A stretch of DNA of 64,000 nucleotides from Paenibacillus_G elgii_A (lineage in GTDB: Bacteria; Bacillota; Bacilli; Paenibacillales; NBRC-103111), in contig JBHJMN010000030.1 in the NCBI GenBank assembly GCA_042219835.1, forward strand, positions 15,547-79,546, given 5' to 3'. How positions within the stretch are numbered: the stretch's first letter is position 1; each line of letters starts with the position of its first letter. Under the pieces are notes generated by a model. That model had not been told where the DNA came from and searched no databases. It saw nothing but the letters and a program-made list of their open reading frames with translations. The position numbers and the translations under genes were made by a program. Of this stretch, positions 25,999 to 34,624 are shown in pieces.

Positions 25999-26877
25999 AT
26001 GGATACCAGCGCCGTTCAAGCGAAGCTGCTGCTGCGCGTGCCGGAGGTGACGGCGGCGCTGCGCTTTTACGAGCAGGCGCTCGGTTGGGAGCGCCTGGAG
26101 CTGTGCGCGGCAGCGGGCTATGCGCTGCTGCGTCAGCCGGGCGGTGAGATCGCGCTGCTCGCCGCGGAAGGTACGGCGGCGGAGGCGCTCCGCGGCCTGC
26201 AAGCTCCGGCTTGCCGGGAACTGTTGCCCGGCGGCCGGTTTTATGTGACAGCGCCGCCCGGCGAGGCGCTGGAGCGGCTCCAGCAGCGCGCCGCGGAGGC
26301 CGGCGGGCGTTGTAGGGACGAGACGGAGCCGGGCTGCTGGCGGACCGTCACGATCACGACGCCGGAGGGCTATCGCGCGGCGTATTGGCAGGAGCTGTTT
26401 CCGAGCGACGAGGAAACGCTTGTATTGTTCGCAGCAGGGCCGGACCGGCTGGAGGCCGCGCTGGCGGGACTTGGCGAGGCCGGGCTCGATCTTGCCCGGG
26501 CGCCGGGCACATGGAGCATCCGCGAGCAGGTGCTCCATGTGGTGGATTTGGAGCTTGCGGCGCTGCACAAGCTCAAGTTCGCTTTGGCCGGGCCGGAGAG
26601 CGGACGCGCTTACAACGGCAACGGCTTCTCGCAGGACGCATGGGCCGCGGGCATGCGTTACGCCTCGCGGCCGGTTCGCGCCGAGGTCGCGCTGTTTCGG
26701 CTGCTGCGCGAGCACGTGCTCAGCGTATGCGAGCATACGCCGGGAGCGCTGGCGCGGAGCGTCATCGCCTCCGGCAGGGAGGAGACGGCCGGCCGCCTGA
26801 TGAAAATGATGGCCGGCCACGCGAACGTCCACATTCGCCGGATCGGCGAAATCCGGAAGCGGCACGCCATCGATTAG
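25999..26877 (+). CDS. Fusion of a VOC (glyoxalase-like) domain and a DinB-like domain
   Basis: 292 residues in two parts. Residues about 5-130 look like a VOC/glyoxalase fold (VTAALRFYEQALGWERLEL, then a second repeat ending in ITTPEGYRAAYWQELF). Residues about 140-290 look like DinB/YfiT: TWSIREQVLHVVDLE carries the first metal histidine, and GHANVHIRRIGEIRKRH the C-terminal H-x-x-x-H. Free-standing DinB proteins include thiol-S-transferases; VOC proteins handle thiol adducts and antibiotics, so a detoxification enzyme is a reasonable guess. RBS GGGGGAAGG. Its stop overlaps that of the converging HAD gene by 4 bp. Confidence 0.75.
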   Translation: MDTSAVQAKLLLRVPEVTAALRFYEQALGWERLELCAAAGYALLRQPGGEIALLAAEGTAAEALRGLQAPACRELLPGGRFYVTAPPGEALERLQQRAAEAGGRCRDETEPGCWRTVTITTPEGYRAAYWQELFPSDEETLVLFAAGPDRLEAALAGLGEAGLDLARAPGTWSIREQVLHVVDLELAALHKLKFALAGPESGRAYNGNGFSQDAWAAGMRYASRPVRAEVALFRLLREHVLSVCEHTPGALARSVIASGREETAGRLMKMMAGHANVHIRRIGEIRKRHAID

Positions 26878-27671
26878 CCGAGGCTATCCGCCAGCTCCAT
26901 CAAATGCGTGCAGATCCGTTCGGGACGCATGCCCGTTCGGGCAATCTGCTCGTCCACATTCGAGGCGTCGGCCAGTCCGGTCAGCACGAGCGCCGTCCGG
27001 CAGCCTGCGTCCGCTCCGCCGCGGATGTCGGTGTTCAAGTTGTCCCCGACCGTCCAAATCTCTGCGGGAGTTAACCCCAGCTTGGCGACGGCGTAGCGCA
27101 TAATGATCGGCGAAGGCTTCCCGATCACAACGGGCGGCGTTTCGCTGGCCCGTTCGATCGAAGCCGCGATCGAGCCCGCTCCTGGCGTCAGCTCGCCGTT
27201 CCACGGCAGCAGGTGATCGGGATTCGTCAGGATGTACGGGGCTCCGCCGCGGATGTGACGGACGGCCGCAAGCAGCTTGCCGTAATGGAACGCCCGGTCG
27301 ATTCCTTGTACGACCGCAGCGACCGTTCCTTCCGGCGCGTCTTCCGCGACGGGTTCGAAGCCGCCGTCCTTCAGGGCGGCTCGCAGTCCTTCCTCGCCTA
27401 TACACAGCACGCGTCCGTTCCGGGCGCCGGTCTCCTGCAAATACATCACAGCCGCTTGCGAGGACGTGAGTACTTCCTCCGGCCTGGCTTCAATCCCGGT
27501 CTTGATGAGGTGAGCCGCAACTTGCTCCGGCGTCCGAGACGAATTGTTGGTCACATAGAGGAACGGGTAGCCTTTCTCCCGCAGCCAGCGGATAAATTCC
27601 GCCGCATACGGAATCGGACGATCCCCATGGTACAGCGTTCCGTCCAAATCCAGCAAAAATCCATGACTCAT
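26874..27671 (-). CDS. HAD-superfamily phosphatase, NagD/AraL-like
   Basis: 265 residues of HAD subfamily IIA. Motif I is DLDGTLYHG (Asp8 nucleophile, Asp10), motif II is YVTNNSSRTP, and motif III/IV are the Lys in GKPSPIIMRYA and WTVGDNLNTDI. The class IIA cap lies between. Bacillus relatives (YutF, AraL) remove phosphate from sugar phosphates and similar metabolites. The start at ATG 27671 is chosen for family length; an upstream ATG at 27686 is possible. It runs convergently into the VOC-DinB gene. Confidence 0.85.
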   Translation of the reverse strand: MSHGFLLDLDGTLYHGDRPIPYAAEFIRWLREKGYPFLYVTNNSSRTPEQVAAHLIKTGIEARPEEVLTSSQAAVMYLQETGARNGRVLCIGEEGLRAALKDGGFEPVAEDAPEGTVAAVVQGIDRAFHYGKLLAAVRHIRGGAPYILTNPDHLLPWNGELTPGAGSIAASIERASETPPVVIGKPSPIIMRYAVAKLGLTPAEIWTVGDNLNTDIRGGADAGCRTALVLTGLADASNVDEQIARTGMRPERICTHLMELADSLG

Positions 27672-27801
27672 GATCCGATTCTCCATTCTTGCGAGGCGTG
27701 CCGAACGGGCCTGCCTCGTTGCTGCGTTGCCCGCTCCATTATACCGCGCACAGCTTTCCAAGGCGAACGTATCGCTTGATTCGCTTGCGCCTGAATAACC
27801 C

Positions 27802-27830
27802 AAAAAGCCGGCATCCTAAGATGCCAGCTT
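27802..27830 (-). terminator. Terminator embedded in the end of the histidine kinase gene
   Basis: On the minus strand AAGCTGGCATC and GATGCCGGCTT pair around a 4-nt loop, then TTTTGGG. The 5' arm contains the last codons and stop of the kinase gene at 27816. Confidence 0.85.
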
Positions 27831-29510
27831 CAGCTTCACGTAAAAATGGATTTCGCTGTTCTCCGACTCGGCCCAAATGGCGCCTTCATGCGATTCGACG
27901 ATGCTTCTTGCGATCGCAAGACCCAGTCCCGAGCCTCCGGTATCGGATGTCCGGGCTTTATCGACCCGGTAGAACCGGTCGAACAATTGCTCCAGCTCGT
28001 CGCGGGTCAAAGCGTCCGCTTTGTTGGAGATTCGGATGATCGCGTGCTCGCGTTCGCGGATCATGCCGAAGGTAATGACGCCGGGCTTAGGGCTGTATTT
28101 GATCGCGTTGCCAAGCAGGTTTTCGAATACGCGGATCATTTTGTCCACGTCGATGCGCACCAGCAGCCGCTCCTGCGGCAGGCTGCGGATGAGCGTAAGC
28201 TGCTGCTCCTCGCTGAGGGTCACATATTCCTCCAGCAGCTGCTCCAGCACTTCATTGATCACGACGCCCTTCTTGTGCAGCGGAACGTCATGATTGGAGA
28301 GCTTTGTAAATTCGAACAGATCGTCGATCAGCCCTTTCAGCTTCTCCGATTTGCTGTAGGCGATACTGACATAGCCGGCGGCTTGCTCGGTCGTTTCGAA
28401 ATTTTTGTCGTGCAGCAGTCTTAAGTACCCCATGATCAGCGTCAGCGGCGTGCGCAAATCGTGCGAAACGTTCGTAATCAGCTCGTTCTTGAGCTGTTCG
28501 GCGCGCCGTTCCTCTTCGATTCTGCGCTGCAGATCCGTCACCATAAAATTCATGTCCCGCGCCAATGATCCGAGCTCGTCTTGGGAACGCTCGATGACCC
28601 GATGATCCAGATTGCCTGTAGCGATAATCCGAAGACCGCTCGCAAGCTCCTCGATATATCTCATTTTCCGCTGCGTTAAAAAGTAGAACAGAAATATAAA
28701 GACCGCGAGCGAAGCCAAGATGGAAAGCGGATTCTCGCCCTTATGGTAGCTGATGTTCGGCTGAGGGATGCCGCTGACGATTAAGTATGCCTTCTGATTG
28801 TTATACGTCACCGGGTAAAAGCTGGAAAACTCCGAACGGGAGTCGGATTCCTGGTTGCGCGTTTCCATCGTGTTGCGGATAACGTTGTGCACGTCAACGT
28901 ACGTTTCCGGCGCATTTTCGCTGCGGAAGACGACTTTGCCTTCCAGATCCGTAATGACAACTTTGAGCTTGTCGTTGGTAACGAGCCGTTTGACCGTATT
29001 CTCAAAATCTTTGTGGCGGTCGGCGTCCTCCTTCGCTTGTGAATTAGCTGCGGGGGCCTCAGGCACGCTTCCAGGCTCTTGGCCGTTTGCGTGAGGGACA
29101 GGAACGGCTGTGCCGGGTTTGGGTGTCTGCGCCCCCCCGTCGGGAGATTCGTTGCTTGTCCCGTTTTCGTTGCCGCTGCTGCCCGGAGGCGTAAGGAAGC
29201 GGTCCACGATCGAGCGGGCTTCACGATCGATGCTTTCCATCCCTTGACTATAATCAATGACCGTGTTCTTGTTGACGGCGCCGAACAGCGCCGAGCTGAT
29301 GCCGTAGAATGCCAGCGACACGCCGAAACAGAAGGCAAAGGTCAGCATCAGCTGCATCCGGATGCTGCGCTGCACGTGGTTGCGCGCCATTCGGTACAGG
29401 TCTTGGAGGAACAGGATCATGCCCCGCAGCAGATTAAAGGGGAACCAGGTGAACGGGAAGCGGTCAAGCATGGGCTTGCGCGGCGGTTTGATCTTTTGTT
29501 GTTTACTCAA
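27816..29510 (-). CDS. Membrane sensor histidine kinase, second two-component system
   Basis: 564 residues. The N-terminal cytoplasmic stretch is Pro/Phe-rich (PRKPMLDRFPFTWFPF). One membrane helix follows (LMLTFAFCFGVSLAFYGISSALFG), then an extracellular domain of about 180 residues with a low-complexity Pro/Gly/Ser/Asn linker, then a second helix (ILASLAVFIFLFYFLTQ), HAMP (GLRIIATGNLDHRV) and the kinase core: ITNVSHDLRTPLTLIMGYLR, the N box FENLLGNAIKYS and GSGLGLAIARSIVESH. VanS-like in layout. The gene overlaps its response regulator by 8 bp. No transporter lies next to it, so the stimulus is unknown. Confidence 0.9.
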   Translation of the reverse strand: MSKQQKIKPPRKPMLDRFPFTWFPFNLLRGMILFLQDLYRMARNHVQRSIRMQLMLTFAFCFGVSLAFYGISSALFGAVNKNTVIDYSQGMESIDREARSIVDRFLTPPGSSGNENGTSNESPDGGAQTPKPGTAVPVPHANGQEPGSVPEAPAANSQAKEDADRHKDFENTVKRLVTNDKLKVVITDLEGKVVFRSENAPETYVDVHNVIRNTMETRNQESDSRSEFSSFYPVTYNNQKAYLIVSGIPQPNISYHKGENPLSILASLAVFIFLFYFLTQRKMRYIEELASGLRIIATGNLDHRVIERSQDELGSLARDMNFMVTDLQRRIEEERRAEQLKNELITNVSHDLRTPLTLIMGYLRLLHDKNFETTEQAAGYVSIAYSKSEKLKGLIDDLFEFTKLSNHDVPLHKKGVVINEVLEQLLEEYVTLSEEQQLTLIRSLPQERLLVRIDVDKMIRVFENLLGNAIKYSPKPGVITFGMIREREHAIIRISNKADALTRDELEQLFDRFYRVDKARTSDTGGSGLGLAIARSIVESHEGAIWAESENSEIHFYVKLKLAS

Positions 29511-30195
29511 CTTTATATCCCACTCCCCAAACTGTTTTAATAAACTTCGGTTTCCGCGGATTATCCTCGATTTTCTCGCGAATTTTCCGGATGTGAACCA
29601 TTACGGTATTGTCCGAATCGAAATACGCTTCCTTCCATACGGTCTCGTAAATTTTCTCGATGCTCCAAACTGTACCGCGATGGCGGGCCAGCAGCTCCAG
29701 GATGGCAAATTCGCGCGGGGTCAGCTTAATGTCCCGGCCGTCCAGCTTGACCTCATGCGTCGCGGTATTGATCGTGAGCTCGTCGATCTCCAGCTCGTGT
29801 TCCTTATTCGGCCGCTGAACATTGAGCCGGGTGTAGCGGCGCAGCTGCGACTTGATCCGGGCAACCAGCTCAAGCGGATTGAACGGCTTGGTGACGTAAT
29901 CGTCCGCGCCGGTGCTCAAGCCGAGAATTTTGTCCATGTCCTGGCTTTTGGCGGACAGCATGATGATCGGCATATGCTTTTGTTCGCGTATTTTCAGACA
30001 GGCTTCGATGCCGTCCATCTTCGGCATCATGATGTCGAGCACAATCAGATCGACGTCTTCCTTTTGCAGCACGCTTAACGCTTCGATGCCATTGCTTGCG
30101 CGCAGCAGGCGGTAGCCTTCGTTTTTTAAATAAATTTCCAGCAAATCAATAATTTCTTTCTCGTCGTCGACGAGCAATATTGTAGGCTGCGCCAC
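29503..30195 (-). CDS. OmpR-family response regulator, second two-component system
   Basis: 230 residues. Receiver: ILLVDDEKEI, phospho-acceptor Asp in LIVLDIMMPKMDG, Lys in DDYVTKPFNPLE. DNA-binding: LTPREFAILELLARHRGTVWS, SDNTVMVHIRKIREKIE, IKTVWGVGYKVE. VanR/YycF-like. GTG at 30195 has AAAAGGAGG 9 nt upstream; the frame runs 53 codons further without a site, so the shorter form is chosen. It overlaps the kinase gene. Confidence 0.9.
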   Translation of the reverse strand: MAQPTILLVDDEKEIIDLLEIYLKNEGYRLLRASNGIEALSVLQKEDVDLIVLDIMMPKMDGIEACLKIREQKHMPIIMLSAKSQDMDKILGLSTGADDYVTKPFNPLELVARIKSQLRRYTRLNVQRPNKEHELEIDELTINTATHEVKLDGRDIKLTPREFAILELLARHRGTVWSIEKIYETVWKEAYFDSDNTVMVHIRKIREKIEDNPRKPKFIKTVWGVGYKVE

Positions 30196-30453
30196 AGGGG
30201 CCGACCTCCTTTTCATTCCAAAAAATCTCGGTTGCTGCGGAGTGGGGTCGGCGTGCTTTCCGGGCGGCGCCGACGACAAAAAAAGCATATCACGCCGGGA
30301 TAACCTTGACAAACGGCATGCGTTCCACTCCCCTTTCCGAACATTGACTGTCACCTAGTATAGCCGGCAAATCTTAACGACGAACGATTCAAAATCTTAA
30401 AACATTCTTAAGGGAAGGAATAGAATTGCAGCGGCCTTATTCAAACAAGACAT

Positions 30454-30482
30454 TTTACATTCAATCGACGAATACATATATA
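30454..30482 (+). promoter_or_regulatory. Probable promoter of the cupin gene
   Basis: A -35 TTTACA (30454-30459), a 17-bp spacer and a -10 TATATA (30477-30482) in an AT-rich stretch. The rest of 30196-30534 is the divergent upstream region of the response regulator and this gene. I see no other feature in it. Confidence 0.5.
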
Positions 30483-30534
30483 TAAGTTATACTTATTAAA
30501 ATAGTAAAAATTTTTTATAAAAGGAGTGTGCAAA

Positions 30535-31032
30535 ATGAATATAATGGAAATGATTAAACAGGCGCTACACAAATTACCTTCCACTGGCAGAACCTCGCCC
30601 AAGCAGCTTCAGGCGATCATGAGAGGCATGGATTTGTCGCTTGAAGACTTATCGCCCTACATTGCGGAGCCCGCGGACTTGCCTTACGGAAGAACATGCC
30701 TATACCGGAACGATGCCGCCGAGGCGGTGCTGATCCATCTCCCTCCCGGTACCGAAACGTACATTCACGATCATGGGGCTTCCGTCGGTTGCGCGAGGCT
30801 GCTCGAAGGCACGCTGACGAACCGGATGTTCCGGCTGGACGGTTACGGGTACCCTTGTTTGTCCGGGGAGGTTGAAATCGAGGAAGGAAGCTATTATTAC
30901 GCGCCGAAAAAACAAATTCACCAGCTTCGCAATTCCGGCCCGCAGCGCGCGGTGGCCTTCCATCTGTATGCTCCTGCGCCTACCGGGAAGTCGTATTTTC
31001 CATATGAGCAGGTGCTCGATTATGTGATCTAA
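30535..31032 (+). CDS. Cysteine dioxygenase-like cupin
   Basis: A 165-residue cupin of the cysteine dioxygenase type, which oxidises a thiol such as cysteine to its sulfinate using ferrous iron. The iron ligands are likely His78 and His80 (ETYIHDHGAS) and His129 (KKQIHQL). HLYAP near the C-terminus keeps the His and Tyr of the mammalian active site (His143, Tyr145). Aligned from the LLEG end, the position of the mammalian crosslink cysteine is Gly85, as in many bacterial enzymes. ATG 30535 has AAGGAG 8 nt upstream, preferred to GTG 30526. Confidence 0.8.
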   Translation: MNIMEMIKQALHKLPSTGRTSPKQLQAIMRGMDLSLEDLSPYIAEPADLPYGRTCLYRNDAAEAVLIHLPPGTETYIHDHGASVGCARLLEGTLTNRMFRLDGYGYPCLSGEVEIEEGSYYYAPKKQIHQLRNSGPQRAVAFHLYAPAPTGKSYFPYEQVLDYVI

Positions 31033-31101
31033 GCTCTTGCATTTTCAGCGCGGGTGCAACCTTCGGAGCGGCAGCCAGCCGTTTTTTTGAATAATTTCAT
31101 C

Positions 31102-31130
31102 TTGTCATTCCTTACATCCCGTGGTAGTAT
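31102..31130 (+). promoter_or_regulatory. Promoter upstream of the riboswitch
   Basis: A -35 TTGTCA (31102-31107), a 17-bp spacer and a -10 TAGTAT (31125-31130). Transcription would begin about 31137, just before the first conserved block of the aptamer. Confidence 0.6.
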
Positions 31131-31143
31131 ATAACAATTAAAC

Positions 31144-31290
31144 GTGGAAGGGCTTCTAGGGATCCGACGGCCGAACGGCCGGGCGAACCAAGCGAAGCCG
31201 GCGCGCTGCTCCTGGAGCCGCGCTACACCGTAGGGATAAAAGACCTCGTGCAAGTTCCGCCGACAAGGCGAAACGGCATGGGGTCTTTTC
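31144..31290 (+). promoter_or_regulatory. ykkC-family riboswitch with overlapping terminator
   Basis: The 5' conserved block CTAGGGATCCG (31156-31166) is followed by a GGCC/GGCC hairpin, the segment GGCGAACCAAGCGAAG, a GCGCG-GCTCC/GGAGC-CGCGC hairpin, and the 3' block ACACCGTAGGGATAAAAG (31225-31242). This order is that of the ykkC superfamily (guanidine-I, ppGpp, PRPP and ADP classes). ACACCG and CCAAGCGA look nearer to subtype 2 than to guanidine-I, but this rests on memory of the consensus. AAAAGACC (31238-31245) of the aptamer end also pairs with GGTCTTTT (31282-31289) to make a terminator. Ligand binding should therefore prevent termination. It controls the ABC transporter that follows. 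Confidence 0.75.
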
Positions 31291-31321
31291 TGCTTTAGCA
31301 GAGGAAAGGAGAAGGGGGAAC

Positions 31322-32308
31322 ATGAATGCGATACGGGCCGAAGGGCTGACAAAACGGTTCGCCGTGAAACGGAAGGAGGAAGGCTTCAAGGCCGGGGTAC
31401 GTTCACTGCTGCGGCCGCAGTACAGCGAGAAGACGGCGGTGCAAGGCATCGACCTGACCGTCCCGCAGGGGGAGACGCTGGCGTTTCTCGGACCGAACGG
31501 CGCAGGCAAATCGACGACGATCAAGATGCTGACCGGCATTCTGCATCCATCTGGCGGATACGCAGAGGTGCTCGGGTACTGTCCGTGGAAGGAGCGCAGC
31601 AAGCTGGCCTACCGGATCGGCTCCGTCTTCGGGCAGAAATCGCAGCTCTGGTACCACCTTCCGCCCGCCGACTCGTTCGAGCTGATGAGCCGCATCTACG
31701 AATTGAAGCGCAGCGATTATCTCGCCCGGCGGGACGATCTCGTCCGCCGCTTCGAGCTGGAGCCGTATTTGCATACTCCCGTGCGGAAGCTGTCGCTCGG
31801 CGAGCGGATGCGCTGCGAGATTGCGGCGGCGATGCTGCACCGCCCGCAAATCCTGTTTCTGGACGAGCCGACGATCGGGCTGGACGTGGTGGTAAAGCAG
31901 AGCATACGCGAGCTCATCCGGTTCATGAACCGGGAGGAAGGGACGACCGTGTTCCTGACCTCCCACGATGCGGGAGATATTGAACAGCTGTGCCGGCGGG
32001 CCGTGGTCATCAACCACGGGCAGATGATCTTCGACGATACGGTCGAGGCGATGAAGCGGGAGCTGCTGACGGGCAAGACGATCCGGCTCAAGCTGCTGGA
32101 ACCGGGCCCGCCGTTCCGGCACGACGGCGTGGAAGTGCTGACGCAAACGGACCAAGAGCTGGCTCTTTCCGTCGATACGTCGGCCATTGCCGCCCAGGAG
32201 GTGCTTTCCCGCCTCGTTGCGGCATACCGCGTGTCGGATATCACGATCGAAGATCCTCCGATGGAGAGCATCATTACGCATATTTACGAGCGGGAGGGAA
32301 GCGTATGA
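31322..32308 (+). CDS. ABC-2 exporter ATPase (NatA/DrrA-like), riboswitch-controlled
   Basis: 328 residues. Walker A GPNGAGKST is near residue 60, the Q-loop GQKSQLWYHL, signature LSLGERMRCEIAAAMLH, Walker B ILFLDEPTIGLD and H-loop FLTSHDAGDIE. It has the extended N-terminus (VKRKEEGFKAGVRSLLRPQY) and C-terminal domain found in the ATPases that pair with two ABC-2 permeases of the DUF990 type. RBS AAAGGAGAAGGGGG. The following permease start overlaps its stop by 4 bp. The substrate is not known; its control by a ykkC-type RNA gives the best clue. Confidence 0.9.
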   Translation: MNAIRAEGLTKRFAVKRKEEGFKAGVRSLLRPQYSEKTAVQGIDLTVPQGETLAFLGPNGAGKSTTIKMLTGILHPSGGYAEVLGYCPWKERSKLAYRIGSVFGQKSQLWYHLPPADSFELMSRIYELKRSDYLARRDDLVRRFELEPYLHTPVRKLSLGERMRCEIAAAMLHRPQILFLDEPTIGLDVVVKQSIRELIRFMNREEGTTVFLTSHDAGDIEQLCRRAVVINHGQMIFDDTVEAMKRELLTGKTIRLKLLEPGPPFRHDGVEVLTQTDQELALSVDTSAIAAQEVLSRLVAAYRVSDITIEDPPMESIITHIYEREGSV

Positions 32309-33108
32309 ACCTGAGTCCGAAGCTGCTGAAATACGGAGCGATCGGGCGGATCAGCCTGCAGAATCATTTTGCTTACGTGCTGGACTTTTTAATTCGCTCG
32401 ATTTTCCTGATCATCATCATGTACATCTTCATTCAATTGTGGCAGACGACGTACCGCGGGGAAGGGTCGCAGCTGATCGCAGGCTACAGCTTCCAGCAGA
32501 TCATCTGGTATATTATATTCGCCGAAGCGCTGACGATGGCGTTTCCCAGCCTGTGCACCCGCGTGGAGGAAGAAGTGAAGAGCGGCGATGTCGGCTACAA
32601 GCTGACGCGGCCGTTCAGCTATATCGGCTACCATTATATGGCTTATCTAAGCGAAGTGACGGTCCGGTTGCTTGTGAATCTTGCCGTCGGCTGCGCGCTC
32701 GGCTTGGCCTTTTTCGGTCCTCCGTCGTTCGGTTGGGGCTGGCTCGGATTTTTCGCTATGAGTCTCGGCGCGATGACCGTGAACTTTATGCTCAACATGG
32801 CGCTGTCGCTGAGCGCGTTCTGGGTCGAGGAGACGCGGGGACTGGAGTTCGTGTACAATAAGCTGCTGTTTACGATTGGGGGCATGCTGATGCCGCTTGA
32901 ACTGTTTCCCGATGCGCTGCAGCAGGTGTGCCGCTGGCTGCCGTTTCAGGTCGTGCTGTATTTTCCGGCCAAAACCGCCGTCCGCTGGGAGGAAATCCAT
33001 CTCGCTCCGATGCTGGCGGTCCAGTGGGCGTGGGCGGCCGTATTGACGCTGGTCGTCTGGCTTATCTATCGGAAGGGCGTCCGCAAACTGAACGTCAACG
33101 GCGGCTGA
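32305..33108 (+). CDS. ABC-2 type permease, first subunit
   Basis: A 267-residue membrane protein with about six hydrophobic segments (FLIRSIFLIIIMYIFI, IIWYIIFAEALTM and others), and the family segment EEEVKSGDVGYKLTRPFSYIGYHY between helices 2 and 3. This is typical of the DUF990 permeases that act in pairs with one ATPase. The start ATG 32305 overlaps the ATPase stop (ATGA). The open frame extends far upstream but only as a shadow of the ATPase gene. Confidence 0.88.
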   Translation: MNLSPKLLKYGAIGRISLQNHFAYVLDFLIRSIFLIIIMYIFIQLWQTTYRGEGSQLIAGYSFQQIIWYIIFAEALTMAFPSLCTRVEEEVKSGDVGYKLTRPFSYIGYHYMAYLSEVTVRLLVNLAVGCALGLAFFGPPSFGWGWLGFFAMSLGAMTVNFMLNMALSLSAFWVEETRGLEFVYNKLLFTIGGMLMPLELFPDALQQVCRWLPFQVVLYFPAKTAVRWEEIHLAPMLAVQWAWAAVLTLVVWLIYRKGVRKLNVNGG

Positions 33109-33133
33109 GCCGTCAGGAAGGGAGGGAGGCGCA

Positions 33134-33937
33134 TTGCGCCAAAATTCGAAAATGATGCCGCTGCTGCGGTTTGTATGGACGTGCTGGAAGCTCAATTTAA
33201 CCGGCGCGATGGAATTCCGGTTGAGCTTTCTGATGACAGCGGGCATGATGATGGTGAACAACGCCGTTTGGATTTTTTTCTGGGGGCTTTATTTTCATCG
33301 GTTTCCGGTCGTGAACGGCTGGGAACTGCAAGACGTAATGATGATGTGGGCGGTGAGCGCTGGCGGCTTCGGCCTGTCCGCCGTGCTGTTCGGCAATGCG
33401 TACCGGCTGGCCTCGCTGGTTGCGGGCGGTCAGCTCGATTTGTACCTTACGCAGCCGAAGCCGGTGCTGCTTCATATCCTGGTCAGCCGGATGTCCGTCT
33501 CTGCGATCGGGGACGTGCTGTTCGCCCTGCTGCTGTATGGGCTTTTCGGGGACCGTTCGCCGCTCGGTCTGCTGAAATTCGCGTTGGCGATGCTGATCGC
33601 GATGCTGATTTTTCTGTTCTTCGTGGTGACGACGCAGTCGCTCGCCTTCTACATCGGGCAGGCCGAGGGTATCGGCCAGCAGCTGTTTAACGCGATTATA
33701 ACCTTCTCCACTTATCCGACGGGCATTTTCAGCGGCTGGGGCCGGCTGATTCTGTTCACGGTCATCCCCGCCGGGTTCATCAGCTATTTGCCGATCGGAC
33801 TGCTGCGGGAAGCGAACCTTGCGTTCACGCTGCAGGCGCTTGGCATGGCGGGGCTCGTCACCGCGGCCGGTCTATGGTTCTTTCAGCGCGGCTTGCGGCG
33901 GTACAGTTCAGGCAACGCGATGGGGCTGCGGATGTGA
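33134..33937 (+). CDS. ABC-2 type permease, second subunit
   Basis: A 267-residue membrane protein with about six hydrophobic segments, related to the previous permease in layout (LASLVAGGQLDLYLTQPKPVLLHI matches the GDVGYKLTRPFSYIGYH position). TTG at 33134 follows GGGAGGGAGG. Together with the upstream ATPase and permease it completes the riboswitch-controlled transporter. Confidence 0.88.
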   Translation: MRQNSKMMPLLRFVWTCWKLNLTGAMEFRLSFLMTAGMMMVNNAVWIFFWGLYFHRFPVVNGWELQDVMMMWAVSAGGFGLSAVLFGNAYRLASLVAGGQLDLYLTQPKPVLLHILVSRMSVSAIGDVLFALLLYGLFGDRSPLGLLKFALAMLIAMLIFLFFVVTTQSLAFYIGQAEGIGQQLFNAIITFSTYPTGIFSGWGRLILFTVIPAGFISYLPIGLLREANLAFTLQALGMAGLVTAAGLWFFQRGLRRYSSGNAMGLRM

Positions 33938-34035
33938 AATACGTCCGTAGAGGTGTATAATGGTTCTGGAACGAACGGACAAGCTTGAGGTTTAATGATC
34001 GGCCCTATGATAAACGACAGCGGAGGACAGCTTAT

Positions 34036-34488
34036 ATGAGTACGACCGAAAAAGAGTGGTTTCGGGTACACAGCGCCGTATATCTGATCCTTGTGCGGGA
34101 TAACAAGCTGCTGCTGCTTCGCCGGACCAATACCGGCTACGAGGATGGCAAGCTGAGTCTGGTAGCAGGCAAAATGGACGGGAACGAAGAAGTGAAACGG
34201 GCGGCTGCGCGCGAAGCATGGGAGGAAAGCGGCGTCCGGGTGGACCCGGCCGATCTGGAAGTGGCGAGCGTCATGCACCGGAATTCGGATACGGGCGAAT
34301 GGATCGATTTTTTCCTGACCGTGAAGCGATGGAAGGGGGAGCCGTACAACCGGGAACCGGACAAATGCTCCGAAATGGCATGGTATCCGCTGGACGGCCT
34401 TCCGGAAGATATGATTCCCCATGTGCGCCAAGCGGTTGAGAACGTGCTCGCGGGCGTATATTACGACAGCTATGGATGGCAGGAATAA
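34036..34488 (+). CDS. Nudix hydrolase
   Basis: 150 residues. A perfect Nudix box runs from Gly45 to Val67: G-x5-E-x7-R-E-A-W-E-E-S-G-V. It hydrolyses a nucleoside diphosphate linked to another group; the substrate cannot be told from the box alone. ATG 34036 has GGAGG about 9 nt upstream. A -10-like TATAAT lies at 33955-33960, so it may have its own promoter, or it may read through from the ABC operon 98 bp upstream. Confidence 0.9.
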   Translation: MSTTEKEWFRVHSAVYLILVRDNKLLLLRRTNTGYEDGKLSLVAGKMDGNEEVKRAAAREAWEESGVRVDPADLEVASVMHRNSDTGEWIDFFLTVKRWKGEPYNREPDKCSEMAWYPLDGLPEDMIPHVRQAVENVLAGVYYDSYGWQE

Positions 34489-34491
34489 GGC

Positions 34492-34533
34492 AGGCGGCGG
34501 AGAGACCCGTTCGGGGAGCTTGGCCGCCTTTTG
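34492..34533 (+). terminator. Terminator of the Nudix gene
   Basis: AGGCGGC pairs with GCCGCCT around an inner region, followed by TTTTG. Confidence 0.7.
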
Positions 34534-34550
34534 TCATCTTAGACGAAAAT

Positions 34551-34566
34551 TCGACGCATGTGTCGA
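34551..34566. promoter_or_regulatory. Palindrome upstream of the frameshifted small gene
   Basis: TCGACGCATGTGTCGA, a 16-bp inverted repeat with one G-T mismatch per side, placed about 60 bp before the start of the small gene. Possible operator. No regulator can be assigned. Confidence 0.3.
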
Positions 34567-34624
34567 TTTGTCGTAGTAAGCTGATCGGGTTTTTGCTAGA
34601 ATGAAGGTAGGGAGGGGAGGACGG

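Noticed and set aside
31144..31245. T-box or SAM riboswitch before the ABC genes
   Set aside because: No T-box sequence or specifier stem and no SAM core. The conserved blocks fit the ykkC superfamily instead.
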